From contig NZ_JAKZLF010000006.1 in NCBI RefSeq assembly GCF_022808855.1, forward strand, positions 117,963 to 181,962: a DNA stretch of 64,000 nt, read 5' to 3'. How positions within the stretch are numbered: position 1 is the first letter of the stretch; each line of letters begins with the position of its first letter. Positions 15,199-24,914 of this stretch are shown here, in pieces. The translations under genes and the position numbers were made by a program. A model generated the notes under the pieces. The model worked only from the letters and a program-made list of their open reading frames with translations. It made no database searches and was not told the origin of the DNA. The stretch comes from Anaeromyxobacter soli (lineage in GTDB: Bacteria > Myxococcota > Myxococcia > Myxococcales > Anaeromyxobacteraceae).

Positions 15199-18126
15199 TC
15201 ACTTCTCGCGGCCAAGTCCCGCCGGATCCCTGCCCTGTCGCAGGGAGTCGCGGGCGGGCGGCGCCGGGTGACACCGGACGCGCGTGCACAGCGCACGCGC
15301 CCGGGCGAGCTCCGGCAGGTCGCGGTCGGCGTTGCGCCAGTCCGAAAGGAATCTCTGCACGAGGCCGCGCGCCTCGTCCACCTGGCCCTGCCGCTCCAAA
15401 ACCTCAGCGAGGAGCAGCGCCGAGCGGGGAAACATCCAGTTCTGGAACAGGACGACCGGCGAATGGTCCGTCCTGTACTGCCGCAGCGCAGCGACGGCGC
15501 ATCCGAGATCGCCGTCCTCGGCGCACGCCTGTCCGAGGGCGAACGCGCAGACGAGTCGCGCCTTGAAGCGCCGTGATGCCACGAGGTCGCGGAGCATGGC
15601 GCGGCCCGTCGCTGGATCGCCGCGCGCACGCGCGGCGACTGCTCGGACGAAGGTCGCGACGGAAAGGACCTCGTCCGGAAAGACGGTGCTGCCCGGATCC
15701 GCTTGGTCGCGCGACAACGCCCCCGCGTAGCGCTCGGCCTCCGGCACGTCGCCCGCGAGCGCGAGAGCGAGCGCGGCGAGCCAATCGAGTGACGGCTGGG
15801 CGGCGACCAGCGCCCGGGCGCGCGCGCGGAGTCGCTCGGTCGGTCCATCGGCGGCGGCGATCCCGAGGGCGGCGTAGGCTGCCAGCGAGCCGCCGCGCGA
15901 GGCCTCTTCCAGGACCGCGAGCGCCTCTCTCCTGCGCCCCTGGTACGTGAGCGACACCGCGAGCCAGCCGATTCCCTTCCCGGATCGCTCGATACGCTCG
16001 CGTGCCACCCGCTCGGCCTCGACGTACTCGCCCCGGGCCAGGTGAATCGCCTCGAGCGTCGATCGACCCGGGGACAGGAGGTCCTCGCGCTTCGCAGCCT
16101 CGAGCGCACCGTCGAGATCACCGGCGGCCGCGAGGGCCAGCGCCGCCGCCCCCAGGCGACGAGGTGCCGGCGGCTGCGCGAGCCACGTACGCGCGAGCGG
16201 GAGCAGCTCCGCCTCGCGACCGAGGTCACGCAGGGCACCGACCATCTGCTCCTGTGCCGGGACGTACATGGGATCGGCCAGGAGAGCCCGTTCGAGATAC
16301 GCGAGCGCCTCCTCGGGCGAAGCCGCCACCGACGCGTACAACGCGAGGGCCTCCTTGTCGTCGGGATGACGATCCAGGACCTCCTTGAAGAGAGCTCGAG
16401 CATCGGCCACGCGCCGCTCCACGATCGCGTTCCAGGCGCGGATCAGCCGTGCCTCGCGCCAGGGGGCGCGGTCGGCCACCTGGATCGCCGCGGTGGCGAT
16501 CGCCCCGAGCTCGCCGATGGGGGCCTTCTCCCGAGACGCCGCGGTGACGAGCGCGAAGTGGGCGAGCGCGAACTCGGGGTCGAGCTCGATCGCCTCGCGG
16601 TAAGCGTCCTGTGCGCCGGGGAGGTTCCGCTCCTCGAGCGACCTTCCCGTCGCGTAGTGCCGATACGCCTCGAGGTTCGGCGTGACGAGCCGTGCGATGG
16701 GTGCCGAGTAGGTCGAAGGACCGCGATCCCCGAGGAACTGCTGCCTCGCCCGGACCGCGAGTCGATCGACGAGCGCCAGCACCTCGGACTTGCCCCGCGC
16801 CTGTTCGCGGTGCGTGAAGAGGTACTCGTCGCGCTGCGGATCGATCGCTCGCAGCTCCACGAGGACCAGCTCGCCCATGCGGCTGACGGAGCCCACGAGC
16901 AGCCCCCCGACCCCCGCGCGCTTCGCGATCTCGCGCCCCGTCGACTCGTCGATGCGGTCCCCACCCTCGTCTCCGATCGTGCGCTGGAGGTCGCGCATGC
17001 GGCTGCGGGTGAGCACGCGCAGTCCCGGCGACTCCTGGAGCGCGGTTCCGACGAGGCCCCCCAGGCCGTCGAGATCGGGGTCCCCCGTCTCGTTCGTGAA
17101 ATCGGCGACGGCGACGAGCGGCGGCCGTGCGGGAACGAGCGACCGTGGCCCCGGAACGAATCGCCAGGCGAACACCGCCGCCGCGGCCAGGATCGACAGC
17201 GCCGCCGCAGCTCGCCGGACGGTGCGAGGCACCCTGCGCCGGACGCGAATCGTCGCCCGCCCCTGCCGCGCCTCGATCGTGCGCACGATCGGCTCGAGGG
17301 CCTGCACGACCTCCGTCGCGTCCCGCGGCCGCTTCACCGGGTCGTGCTCGAGCATCCGCTCGAGGAGCGCCATCAGCTGCGGTTCTTCCTCGATGGTGAG
17401 CCGGTGTCCTGCTGGGTCTCTGCCCGCCAGGGCGCGAAAGAGGATTGCTCCGAGCGCCCAGACGTCCGTGCGCTCGTCCTCCGGGGCCCCGCGTCGCTGC
17501 TCGGGTGCCATCCACCCCGGCGTCCCGCCCTCGATCGTCCGGCGCCTTCCGAAGATGCGGGCGAGGCCAAAGTCGAGCACCTTCACCCGACCGTCCGCGC
17601 AGAGGAACACGTTCGAGGGCTTGAGGTCGCGATGGACGACCGCATTCCGGTGGGCGTGCGCGACCCCCTTCGCCACCTCGAAGACCATCCGCGCCGCCTC
17701 GTCCACCGGCATCGGACCGCGCTCGAGCCGGCTCGCGAGCGGCTCTCCCTCGAGCCTCTCGAAGACGAGGAAGGGTCCTGCGTCGCTCACCCCGGCATCG
17801 TGCAGGTCCACGATGTTGGGGTGTGCGAGCTGCGCGACCGCCGCCGCTTCCGCCAGCTCGGGGCCGCCCGCATCGACGCGCCGGCCGGGCCTGACGAGCT
17901 TCAGCGCGACGCGACGATGAAGCAGTGGGTCCCTCGCCTCGAGCACCACGCCGAACCCGCCGCGCCCGAGCTCGCGCACGACCTCGAACCGGCCCACCTT
18001 CTCGCCGGGGCCGGGCGGAACGCCGGCGAGGCTGCTCGGAGCCGTGTCGCGCGCGAGCGCCTGGAGCAGGGCCGATAGGGTGAACGGCTCCGGCGACCTC
18101 GGGGTTGGCGGAGGCTCCCCGGTCAT
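15199..18126 (-). CDS. Membrane Ser/Thr protein kinase with TolB-like and TPR domains
   Basis: A 975-residue receptor kinase. The cytoplasmic kinase domain spans about 47-285: GRGGFG loop at 54-59, Lys76, HRDLKPSN at 165-172, DFG at 185-187, APE at 207-209. A basic juxtamembrane segment ([12 protein letters not shown]) precedes one membrane helix at about 306-322. Outside, a domain beginning [20 protein letters not shown] resembles the TolB-N/FlgO-like module of TPR-cyclase and kinase receptors, followed by about ten TPR-like helical repeats to the end. The start is the ATG at 18126, since the frame upstream lacks domain character. Myxobacteria carry many such kinases; its targets are unknown. 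It converges on the MOSC fusion gene with 31 bases between stops. Confidence 0.88.
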   Translation of the reverse strand: MTGEPPPTPRSPEPFTLSALLQALARDTAPSSLAGVPPGPGEKVGRFEVVRELGRGGFGVVLEARDPLLHRRVALKLVRPGRRVDAGGPELAEAAAVAQLAHPNIVDLHDAGVSDAGPFLVFERLEGEPLASRLERGPMPVDEAARMVFEVAKGVAHAHRNAVVHRDLKPSNVFLCADGRVKVLDFGLARIFGRRRTIEGGTPGWMAPEQRRGAPEDERTDVWALGAILFRALAGRDPAGHRLTIEEEPQLMALLERMLEHDPVKRPRDATEVVQALEPIVRTIEARQGRATIRVRRRVPRTVRRAAAALSILAAAAVFAWRFVPGPRSLVPARPPLVAVADFTNETGDPDLDGLGGLVGTALQESPGLRVLTRSRMRDLQRTIGDEGGDRIDESTGREIAKRAGVGGLLVGSVSRMGELVLVELRAIDPQRDEYLFTHREQARGKSEVLALVDRLAVRARQQFLGDRGPSTYSAPIARLVTPNLEAYRHYATGRSLEERNLPGAQDAYREAIELDPEFALAHFALVTAASREKAPIGELGAIATAAIQVADRAPWREARLIRAWNAIVERRVADARALFKEVLDRHPDDKEALALYASVAASPEEALAYLERALLADPMYVPAQEQMVGALRDLGREAELLPLARTWLAQPPAPRRLGAAALALAAAGDLDGALEAAKREDLLSPGRSTLEAIHLARGEYVEAERVARERIERSGKGIGWLAVSLTYQGRRREALAVLEEASRGGSLAAYAALGIAAADGPTERLRARARALVAAQPSLDWLAALALALAGDVPEAERYAGALSRDQADPGSTVFPDEVLSVATFVRAVAARARGDPATGRAMLRDLVASRRFKARLVCAFALGQACAEDGDLGCAVAALRQYRTDHSPVVLFQNWMFPRSALLLAEVLERQGQVDEARGLVQRFLSDWRNADRDLPELARARALCTRVRCHPAPPARDSLRQGRDPAGLGREK

Positions 18127-18418
18127 GGCGTCTGACGGAGTGTATGCCGCCCGGGAGCCGCCGGACGCGAGCCTCCCACCCGGGGTCAGGTGGATGGGGA
18201 GGAGGCGAGCGCGCAGCAGCATCCCGCGAAGCCGCACCGTCACCCGGTGCCCCGGTCCGGCGCCGCGCCCGGGGACGCGGACGAGAGCAGACACACCGAC
18301 ATGGGGAAGCGGGACCGCGCCGAGCCGCCGCCCATCAGCGGCATCGAGGAGTGACCCGCGCGGCGGCGGGATCGCCCCGTCGCCCGGCGGCGCGCGGGGC
18401 GAGCGCCGGCTCTCGCGC

Positions 18419-20788
18419 TCAGTAGGTCCCGATGCCGATCCCGTACGGCCCGCCCGCGTCCCTGGCGCCGACCTGGAACCACGCGGTCTCGCCGGTGCGC
18501 AGCGCCACGGACGCCGACTCGGACACGCCCACGCCGCCCGCGTCCACGAGGGGAGGGCACGACGCCGGAGTGCACCCGTCGGCGCTCGGGCCCCACGCGC
18601 GGAGCACCGCATCGAACCCGGTCGGCGACACGGAGACCGTGACGGTGCCGGGCTTCGTCCCGGTCCACGTGTACTTGTAGTAGACGTCCGGACCCGTCGA
18701 GGCGCACGCCGCGAGCGGATCCGCGAACGCGAGCGAGAGGTCGTCCTTCTCGCCCACGACGATGGCCTCCGCGCCGGAGCAGAGGTCGTTCGCCGGCGGT
18801 GCGACGAAGTCGGCGCGCACCGTGTACGGACCGTCGGCCTGCCCGGAGTCGACCCAGAACGCGGTCGAGGTCCCGTCCACCTTCAGCGCCGCCACCTCGC
18901 GGCCGCCGATCCCGGTCGCGTCGACGCAGCTCGGCTCGGGCGCGCCCGAGCACGCGGGATCGAGGCGGATGACGGGATCGGAGCGGAGGGTCGAGGTCGT
19001 CGAGAACGTATCCTGCCCGGCCACGTCGAGCTTCACCGTGCCGCGTCCGGGGAGCACCGCCCGGAACGCCGCGTCGCCGCCGGAGCCCGCCGACGCGGGG
19101 CCGCAGCTCCCGCCGACGTCGTCCGCCGCCCCGCGCGTGTCGCCGACGACGCGCGCGACCGTGCTCGAGACGAGGTCGAGCGTCGTCGCGGTCGTGCACG
19201 TGTCGTTCGGGACGGGCGGATAGCTCGGCTCGCCGAGCGTGACCTGCACGTCGTAGGCGTCCGACACCGCGACCCCGACCCAGTAGTCGCCGGGCGGGAG
19301 CGCGTCGAAGCGCAGCTCGGAGACGGAGTCGCCGCCGGGGTACGGGTTCTGGTCGCAGGCGAGCGAGTCCGCCGCGGCGGTGCCGCAAGCCTTCAGCAGC
19401 GTGAGCAGCGGGCGCGACGTGGCGGTCGCGGCCGTGGCGCGGATGACGGCGGAGCGGTCGCCCAAGCTTGCCGTCGAGAAGGAGAAGAACTCGTCGCACC
19501 AGTAGGAATTCCCTCCGCAGCCGCAGCCGCTGCCGGTCGCGTACCTCCCGTCGCCCTGCGCGGTGGCGGCGCCGGAGGCCAGGACGAGCGGCGTCGCCGC
19601 GCCGCAGGTGTCGTTCGTCGCCCAGGGCTCGACGCGGCCCTTCAGCGTGTACGGGTGGCCGTCCAGATCGTCGAGATCGCCGTGCACCACCACGGCGTAC
19701 GTGCCCGCCTCGAGCGGCTGCGAGACCTGGAACCGACCGAACTCGAGCTGGCTCGACCGGATCGGGAACTGGTTGCAGGAGAACGCGTTCGTCGGCGCGG
19801 AGCAGTCGGTCTTCAGCTCGACGGTGGGGTAGTCGCCGGAGCCCGCCACGCCCGCGACCGAGAGGAGCACGTACGAGCGCTCCGGAAGGTCGAGCCGGTA
19901 TGCCACCTCCGGGATGCCCCGCCCCTCGCCCGTGCACTGCTCGTCCGGCACGAACTGGTAGCGGCCGGTGAGGTCGCCCGAGACGTCGATCGCGCCGCTC
20001 GCGTCGGGCACGAGCGGGAGCGGCGCCTCGCAGCTGTTCCCCGGGGCCCCGTCGGGCGCGGCGAAGCGGAGCCGGACGGCGTAGCGCGCCGTCGCGGCGT
20101 CGGAGAAGAGCACGACGAAGTACTTGCCCGCTGGGAGGTAGCGCGGGGCGAGCGTCTTCGCCTCGGACCAGGGCGTGAACAGCGCCTCGACCACGCTCGT
20201 CGCGCAGTCCGCGCGGAGGATCCACACCCGGGAGCTGCCGATGAGGCCGTCCTGGAAGTCGGCGTCGCCCGTGAGCACCCGCGGCTCCGCGAGGTCGAAC
20301 GCGAACACCGCCTGGTAGCCGTCGGCGCCCGACCCGAGCACGTCCGACGTGAACGGTTTTCCCCCGAAGTCCCCCATCAGCGCGATCGGCCCGGGCAGGA
20401 GCGCGTCGATGGACGCGGCGGCGTCGCAGGTCGCGCCCGACGCCGGGCAGGAGACATTGACGTCGCACACGGTGCACGCCCCGAAGAAGCACGCGCCCGC
20501 CGTGCACGTCGAGGACGAGCACGCGGTCGAGGACGCCTTGCACACGCCCGCGCCGCTCGACAGGTCGCAGACCTGACCCGCCGGGCAGGGTCGCTCCATC
20601 GAGCACGCGCCGCCGCTCGGGACGCACTGGTTCCGCGAGGGGTCGCAGAGCTGTCCCGCCGGGCACGCGCCGGACTGGCACGACACGGGTCCGCCGCCTC
20701 CGCTGCCGTCGCCTCCTCCGCTGCACGCGGCGGCGAGGGTGAGGGTCAGGGCGAGCGGGATCGCGGTCGCGAGGCGTGGCGTGGGCAT
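18419..20788 (-). CDS. Large Cys-rich lipoprotein, myxobacterial type
   Basis: The 789-residue protein begins with a lipoprotein signal peptide ([11 protein letters not shown] lipobox), then a Gly/Ser linker. A Cys-rich stretch follows to about residue 110, with repeated C-P-A-G-Q-x-C-D motifs seen in many myxobacterial surface lipoproteins. The rest is a series of four or five similar beta domains. Each opens with ND/NS-x-C and holds a G-Y/W-Y-x-V strand such as [14 protein letters not shown] or [13 protein letters not shown], resembling bacterial pre-peptidase (PPC) C-terminal domains. No catalytic domain is seen, so a structural or binding role on the cell surface is likely. The 292-base gap to the kinase gene holds nothing recognisable. 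Confidence 0.75.
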   Translation of the reverse strand: MPTPRLATAIPLALTLTLAAACSGGGDGSGGGGPVSCQSGACPAGQLCDPSRNQCVPSGGACSMERPCPAGQVCDLSSGAGVCKASSTACSSSTCTAGACFFGACTVCDVNVSCPASGATCDAAASIDALLPGPIALMGDFGGKPFTSDVLGSGADGYQAVFAFDLAEPRVLTGDADFQDGLIGSSRVWILRADCATSVVEALFTPWSEAKTLAPRYLPAGKYFVVLFSDAATARYAVRLRFAAPDGAPGNSCEAPLPLVPDASGAIDVSGDLTGRYQFVPDEQCTGEGRGIPEVAYRLDLPERSYVLLSVAGVAGSGDYPTVELKTDCSAPTNAFSCNQFPIRSSQLEFGRFQVSQPLEAGTYAVVVHGDLDDLDGHPYTLKGRVEPWATNDTCGAATPLVLASGAATAQGDGRYATGSGCGCGGNSYWCDEFFSFSTASLGDRSAVIRATAATATSRPLLTLLKACGTAAADSLACDQNPYPGGDSVSELRFDALPPGDYWVGVAVSDAYDVQVTLGEPSYPPVPNDTCTTATTLDLVSSTVARVVGDTRGAADDVGGSCGPASAGSGGDAAFRAVLPGRGTVKLDVAGQDTFSTTSTLRSDPVIRLDPACSGAPEPSCVDATGIGGREVAALKVDGTSTAFWVDSGQADGPYTVRADFVAPPANDLCSGAEAIVVGEKDDLSLAFADPLAACASTGPDVYYKYTWTGTKPGTVTVSVSPTGFDAVLRAWGPSADGCTPASCPPLVDAGGVGVSESASVALRTGETAWFQVGARDAGGPYGIGIGTY

Positions 20789-20971
20789 GATCGGGGACTC
20801 CGTCGTTCACCGAACGTGCCGAGCATGCTACGCGGCGGATCGCACGGGTCAAGGAGGCGCCGTCACGGTGCGTGTGGCGTGGGGGTGCGCCGGTATCGCA
20901 CTCCCCGTCCACGCGGCGCCCTGCGCGTCGCGCTGCGCGGCGGGAGCGCGGCGCGGGTTCCATCGCATCGC

Positions 20972-21679
20972 TCACTCCGAGCGGAGCGACGCCTTCTGGC
21001 GCGAGCTCGGCGCTCGGCGCTCGCCGCGGCTTCGGGCGAGGCCCTGCATGAGCAGCTCCAGCTGATGCTCGAGCTGCGCCCGAGCGAGGTCGGGCGTGGG
21101 GAACGCGCCGTTGAGGTAGCCAACCAGCCCGAACACGTACAGCGCGAACGCATGAGTAGCCGCTTGCATGGGATCCACGGACGGCTCGATCTCGCCGCGT
21201 TCCTTCGCGCGGGCGACGAGCTCCGCGACGCGCGCGACGAAGCCCAGCGTCAAGGCGAGCATGTCGTCGCTCTCTCCCACCTCGAGGAAGAGGAGCTCCT
21301 TCATGAACACTCGAGAGAGGCGAGGGTCCCTGGCGTAGTAGGCGTAGAAACTGCCGAAGACGTGCCCGATCTGCTCCACCAGCGGCGCGTCGCCCGGCAC
21401 CGACGCGAGAGCCTTCTCCTGGACGGCGGAGACCTCGTCCTTGAAGAGGTGAAACAGGAGCTCGCGCTTCTCCTTGAAGTAGAGGAAGAAGGTGCCGGCG
21501 GCGACCCCAGCCTTCGCCGCGATGGCCCGAGTCGTCGTCTCGTCGAATCCCTTCTGGACGAAGAGCGCCCGTCCCGCGCGCACGATCCGCTCGAGCTTCT
21601 GCTCCTTGTTGCGCTCCCGAAGCCCCGAGCGGGCGCCGCCGCTGGGAGCGCGGCGACCGGGCCGACCACGATGACTCAT
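20972..21679 (-). CDS. TetR/AcrR-family transcriptional repressor facing nuoBD
   Basis: A 235-residue regulator. The N-terminal helix-turn-helix is classic TetR (RAGRALFVQKGFDETTTRAI / AKAGVAAGTFFLYFKEKREL). The C-terminal ligand-binding part is helical, with YAYYARDPRLSRVFMKELLFLEVGE. The start at 21679 has GAGGG upstream. It is divergent from nuoB, and the 217-base interval holds two near-identical palindromes (21816-21843) that fit a TetR operator. It very likely represses itself and perhaps the nuoBD pair. The inducer is unknown; relatives often sense lipids or hydrophobic compounds. Confidence 0.88.
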   Translation of the reverse strand: MSHRGRPGRRAPSGGARSGLRERNKEQKLERIVRAGRALFVQKGFDETTTRAIAAKAGVAAGTFFLYFKEKRELLFHLFKDEVSAVQEKALASVPGDAPLVEQIGHVFGSFYAYYARDPRLSRVFMKELLFLEVGESDDMLALTLGFVARVAELVARAKERGEIEPSVDPMQAATHAFALYVFGLVGYLNGAFPTPDLARAQLEHQLELLMQGLARSRGERRAPSSRQKASLRSE

Positions 21680-21814
21680 GTGAACCCTCGATCCGTGCGG
21701 AACGCCTGAGCGCATCGCTCCGCTGCCGCACTTCGGCGACAGCGAGTTATCCCGGACGGGCGCCCGCACCGTCAACGGCTCTCGAGACCTTGACCGGCGC
21801 CGCGCTTCGCGTTA

Positions 21815-21846
21815 CTGAGCATGCTCATTTCTGAGCATGCTTACAT
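21815..21846. promoter_or_regulatory. Double palindromic operator, probable TetR binding site
   Basis: Two 16-base direct repeats each begin CTGAGCATGCT (21815-21825 and 21831-21841). The first includes the perfect palindrome TGAGCATGCTCA (21816-21827); the second, TGAGCATGCTTA (21832-21843), has one mismatch. The centres are 16 bases apart, giving sites on nearly the same side of the helix. A TTGACC at 21790-21795 upstream may be a -35 box for nuoB. The site lies 51 bases before the nuoB start. Confidence 0.7.
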
Positions 21847-21896
21847 GCTCGTCGAACGCCGGTCAAGGGCGCGCCGGGCGTCGGGAGGGGTCGAGA

Positions 21897-22415
21897 ATGG
21901 CCGCTCAGCGGATGGCTCGCGGGCTCGGAGGTGACGTCGCGCTTTCCCACACGAGCCGGCTCGACGACCTCATCAACCTGGCCCGCGAGAGCTCGCTCTA
22001 TTTCCTGCTCTTCGGTCTCGCGTGCTGCGGCATCGAGATCATGCAGCTCGGCGGTCCGCGGGCGGACGTGATGCGCTTCGGAGCGATTCCGCGAGCGTCG
22101 CCGCGCCAGGCCGACCTCATCATCATCGCCGGCACCCTCACGTACAAGATGGCCGAGCGGGTGAAGCTCCTGTACGAGCAGATGCCGGAGCCGAAATACG
22201 TCATCTCGATGGGCTCCTGCTCGAACTGCGGCGGGCTGTTCCAGAACGCCTATTCCGTCTGCAAGGGCGTCGACAAGGTGATCCCGGTCGACGTCTACGT
22301 GCCGGGGTGCCCACCCCGGCCCGAGGCCGTCATCGAGGGCCTCCTTCGGCTGCAAGAGATCATCCGCGGCGAGCGCTGGGCCACGCGGCGCCGCCCAGCA
22401 GCTGCGTCGCGCTAG
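21897..22415 (+). CDS. nuoB: NADH-quinone oxidoreductase subunit B (isolated copy)
   Basis: The 172-residue protein starts at 21897 with GGGAGGGG upstream. It carries the four ligands of the N2 4Fe-4S cluster: Cys43-Cys44 in LACCGIE, Cys108 in MGSCSNCGG and Cys138 in VPGCPPRPE. In complex I this subunit passes electrons to quinone together with NuoD. It is followed 19 bases later by nuoD. The usual nuoA before it and nuoC between B and D are absent, and no other nuo gene is in the window. So this is a second or remnant set, or part of a smaller hydrogenase-like module. A TetR gene faces it. Confidence 0.9.
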   Translation: MAAQRMARGLGGDVALSHTSRLDDLINLARESSLYFLLFGLACCGIEIMQLGGPRADVMRFGAIPRASPRQADLIIIAGTLTYKMAERVKLLYEQMPEPKYVISMGSCSNCGGLFQNAYSVCKGVDKVIPVDVYVPGCPPRPEAVIEGLLRLQEIIRGERWATRRRPAAASR

Positions 22416-22434
22416 CAACCGAGAGGACATCGAC

Positions 22435-23562
22435 ATGGACGAGCGAGCGGACCGTACCGAGTCCACCATGCTGGTCAACTTCGGCCCGCAGCACCCGGCC
22501 ACGCACGGCGTCATCAACTTCCTCGTCGAGACGGATGGCGAAGTGCTGAAGCGGGCGACCCCGGAGGTCGGGTATCTACACCGCTCGATCGAGAAGTCTG
22601 CCGAGGGAATCGGGTACGCCGCCTTCGTTCCCTTCACCGACCGGGTGGACTACCTGGCGGCGATGTTCGCCAACGAGGGCTACGCGATCGCGCTGGAGAA
22701 GCTCCTCGGCGTGGAAGTACCGTCTCGCGCGCAGTGGCTGCGTGTCATCTCCTGTGAGCTGAATCGGATCGCGAGTCACCTCGTGGCCGCAGGCACGATG
22801 GCAATGGACGTCGGCACCTTCACGGGCTTCCTGCACGGGGTGCGCGAGCGCGAGGCCATCAACGATCTCATGGAAGAGCTCTGCGGCGCCCGCCTGACGT
22901 ACAACTATCACCGGATCGGCGGCGTCGCGTTCGACCTGCCGACGGGGTGGAGGGACAAGGCCCTCCGGTTCCTCGACCACTTCGACAAGTTCCTCGTCGA
23001 GTTCGATCGGCTCATCTCGTTCAACCAGATCTTCGTGAAGCGCCTCGCGAACGTGGCCGTCATCCCGGGCCCGACAGCGATCGACTACGGCCTCGTCGGG
23101 CCGAACCTGCGCGGTTCGGGGGTGGACTGGGACCTCCGCCGCGACATGCCGTATGGCGCCTACTCGCACTTCGAGTTCTCGGTGCCCGTGGGCAAGGGGT
23201 TCTGCGGCACCGTCGGCGACTCTTTCGACCGCTATTACGTTCGCTGCCTCGAGATGGCGGAGTCCTCCAGGATCGTACGCCAGGCGCTCGAGACCATTCC
23301 GGAGGGCGAGATCCGGGCCAGGGTGCCGAGGAACGTCAGACCAGACGCAGGCGAGACCTTCTCCCGGGTCGAGTCCGCGCGCGGGGAGATGGCGTACTAC
23401 GTCGTGTCCGACGGCTCGAACACCCCGTGGCGCGTACGCATCCGCACCGGGAGCTTCGCGGCGATGGGGATCATCGAAGCCGTATCACCCGGGCTCATGG
23501 TCGCAGACCTGGTCGCGCTCATCGCCAGCCTGGACGTGATCGCTCCCGAGATCGATCGCTGA
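22435..23562 (+). CDS. nuoD: NADH-quinone oxidoreductase subunit D (isolated copy)
   Basis: The 375-residue protein has the family signatures [20 protein letters not shown], and a C-terminal end [12 protein letters not shown] like the usual D-x-V-x-x-E-x-D-R terminus. NuoD forms the quinone pocket with NuoB on the hydrophilic arm of complex I, and is the descendant of the [NiFe] hydrogenase large subunit. The hydrogenase nickel-binding cysteines are not present. Length is at the short end for NuoD (about 390-420). Co-transcription with nuoB is clear from the 19-base spacing. Neither nuoC nor NADH-dehydrogenase module genes are next to it. Confidence 0.9.
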   Translation: MDERADRTESTMLVNFGPQHPATHGVINFLVETDGEVLKRATPEVGYLHRSIEKSAEGIGYAAFVPFTDRVDYLAAMFANEGYAIALEKLLGVEVPSRAQWLRVISCELNRIASHLVAAGTMAMDVGTFTGFLHGVREREAINDLMEELCGARLTYNYHRIGGVAFDLPTGWRDKALRFLDHFDKFLVEFDRLISFNQIFVKRLANVAVIPGPTAIDYGLVGPNLRGSGVDWDLRRDMPYGAYSHFEFSVPVGKGFCGTVGDSFDRYYVRCLEMAESSRIVRQALETIPEGEIRARVPRNVRPDAGETFSRVESARGEMAYYVVSDGSNTPWRVRIRTGSFAAMGIIEAVSPGLMVADLVALIASLDVIAPEIDR

Positions 23563-23753
23563 CCCGCTGCTCCCCTCTCGGCGGCCGGCCGCGCGCTGCG
23601 CGACATCCACGCGTCCCTCGGCGCCCTGACCGAGAGTACCGCGCAGCGGACCGACCGCCCAAGGCGCGACCCTCTCCTGCGGACCTCGTCTCGTTAACGG
23701 TTCGCAACGACATGCCCCGGCGACGGCACGCTGCCTGCCTTGCCGCCATCCCC

Positions 23754-24656
23754 ATGACTGCGCCTCGCCGCGTTCTGCCCGGGACCGTCTACCTCATCAC
23801 GCGTCGTTGCTCGGAACGCCGCTTCTTCCTTCGGCCGTCCAAGATCGTCAACGAAATCTTCCTTTATGTCCTAGCGCTCGCGGCGCAACGACACGGCGTT
23901 CTCGTCCACGTCCTCTGCGTCCTCTCGAACCATGCGCACCTCATCATCACCGATCCCCAAGGACGCCTTCCGTCGTTCATGCAGTACCTCGACTCCCTCG
24001 TCGGCCGCGCGGTGAACGCCTCGCTCGGGCGCTTCGAGGGTTTCTGGGCCACCGACGGGAGCTACAGCGCGGTCGAGCCCCTCGGCGCCGAGGACGTCCT
24101 CGCGAAGGCGGCCTACGTCCTCGCGAACCCCGTCGCTGCCGGGCTCGTCCGACGCGGCGCGGAGTGGCCGGGCCTCTGGACTGCACCCGAACAGATCGGC
24201 ACCACCAAGCTCATGGCCCGCAGACCGAAGATCTTCTTCGACCCCAAAGGCTACCTCCCGGAAACAGTCGAGCTCGAGCTGACGGCTCCGTCGGGCTTTT
24301 CCTCCGCGGCCGAGTTCCGCACGCTGCTCTCGGCCGCCGTCCAGGAACTCGAGCAGAAGCACCACCAGGAGAGCGCGACCAACGGCCGTCGGTTCCTCGG
24401 CGTCGGGCGGGTCCTAGCGCAGAATCCGTTTGCGCGACCACCTGCCGGCGGCGAGCCTCGCTTCGAGCTCAAGCCCCGGATTGCCGCGCGCGACAAGTGG
24501 AGAAGGATCGAGGGCCTCCTTCGCCTGAAGTCCTTCGTCCTCGAGTACCGGCACGCCTTGGTCGAATGGTGCTCGGGCTCACGGAACGTGGTCTTCCCCG
24601 CCGGCACCTACCACCTACGCGTCCTCCATGGTGTGCAGTGCGCCGGCGCTGCGTAG
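23754..24656 (+). mobile_element. IS200-like HUH transposase of the TnpA_REP (RAYT) type
   Basis: A 300-residue protein starting at the ATG in MTAPRRVLPGTVYLITRRC; an upstream ATG at 23712 is also possible. It has the Y1-transposase fold markers: an HUH-type His-Ala-His in LSNHAHLII, and downstream YVLANPVAAGLV. Residues from 165 on are an extra C-terminal region found in the larger proteobacterial/myxobacterial members. These single-copy proteins cut and rejoin short palindromic sequences. No REP-type palindromes or IS ends are visible around it, so it looks domesticated or solitary rather than an active IS. Confidence 0.8.
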
Positions 24657-24861
24657 AACCTTTCCGCTCGATCTCACCCCCTCAGCCGTGTCGGTGCCGC
24701 GCGCGACTCACCGTGGCAGCGGTGTGCCCGCAGACAACGATCTTCGCGTGCGCGCGCGCCCAAAGCGCGTCAGATGCCCTCGCGTTTGGCGTGAGTCGCC
24801 CGGACTGCCAATCTTCCACGCCCGAGTTGGGCATCTAACGTCCTCTCGCGCCCTGTCCGTC

Positions 24862-24913
24862 GATGGATACTCTCGGTCGGGCTCGCTAGATGGATACTCT
24901 CGGTCGGGCTCGC
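24862..24913. repeat. 25-bp tandem duplication at the 3' end of the hybrid kinase
   Basis: GATGGATACTCTCGGTCGGG followed by CTCGC occurs at 24862-24886 and again at 24889-24913, a period of 27 bases, ending one base before the stop codon of the minus-strand kinase gene. The two copies are identical over 25 bases, implying a recent duplication or a selected short direct repeat. The rest of 24657-24861 holds no gene I can recognise. Confidence 0.75.
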
Positions 24914-24914
24914 G

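Noticed and set aside
15199..18612. A longer start for the kinase-TPR gene (to 18612)
   Set aside because: The additional 162 codons are Arg/Pro-rich without domain character and overlap the lipoprotein gene's coding sequence.
18044..21709. A 1221-codon frame on the plus strand opposite the lipoprotein and TetR genes
   Set aside because: Same composition artefact; the minus-strand genes carry clear signal peptide and HTH motifs.
23563..24914. REP/BIME palindromes around the IS200-like transposase
   Set aside because: No paired short palindromes with conserved GTAG-type heads are seen on either side.
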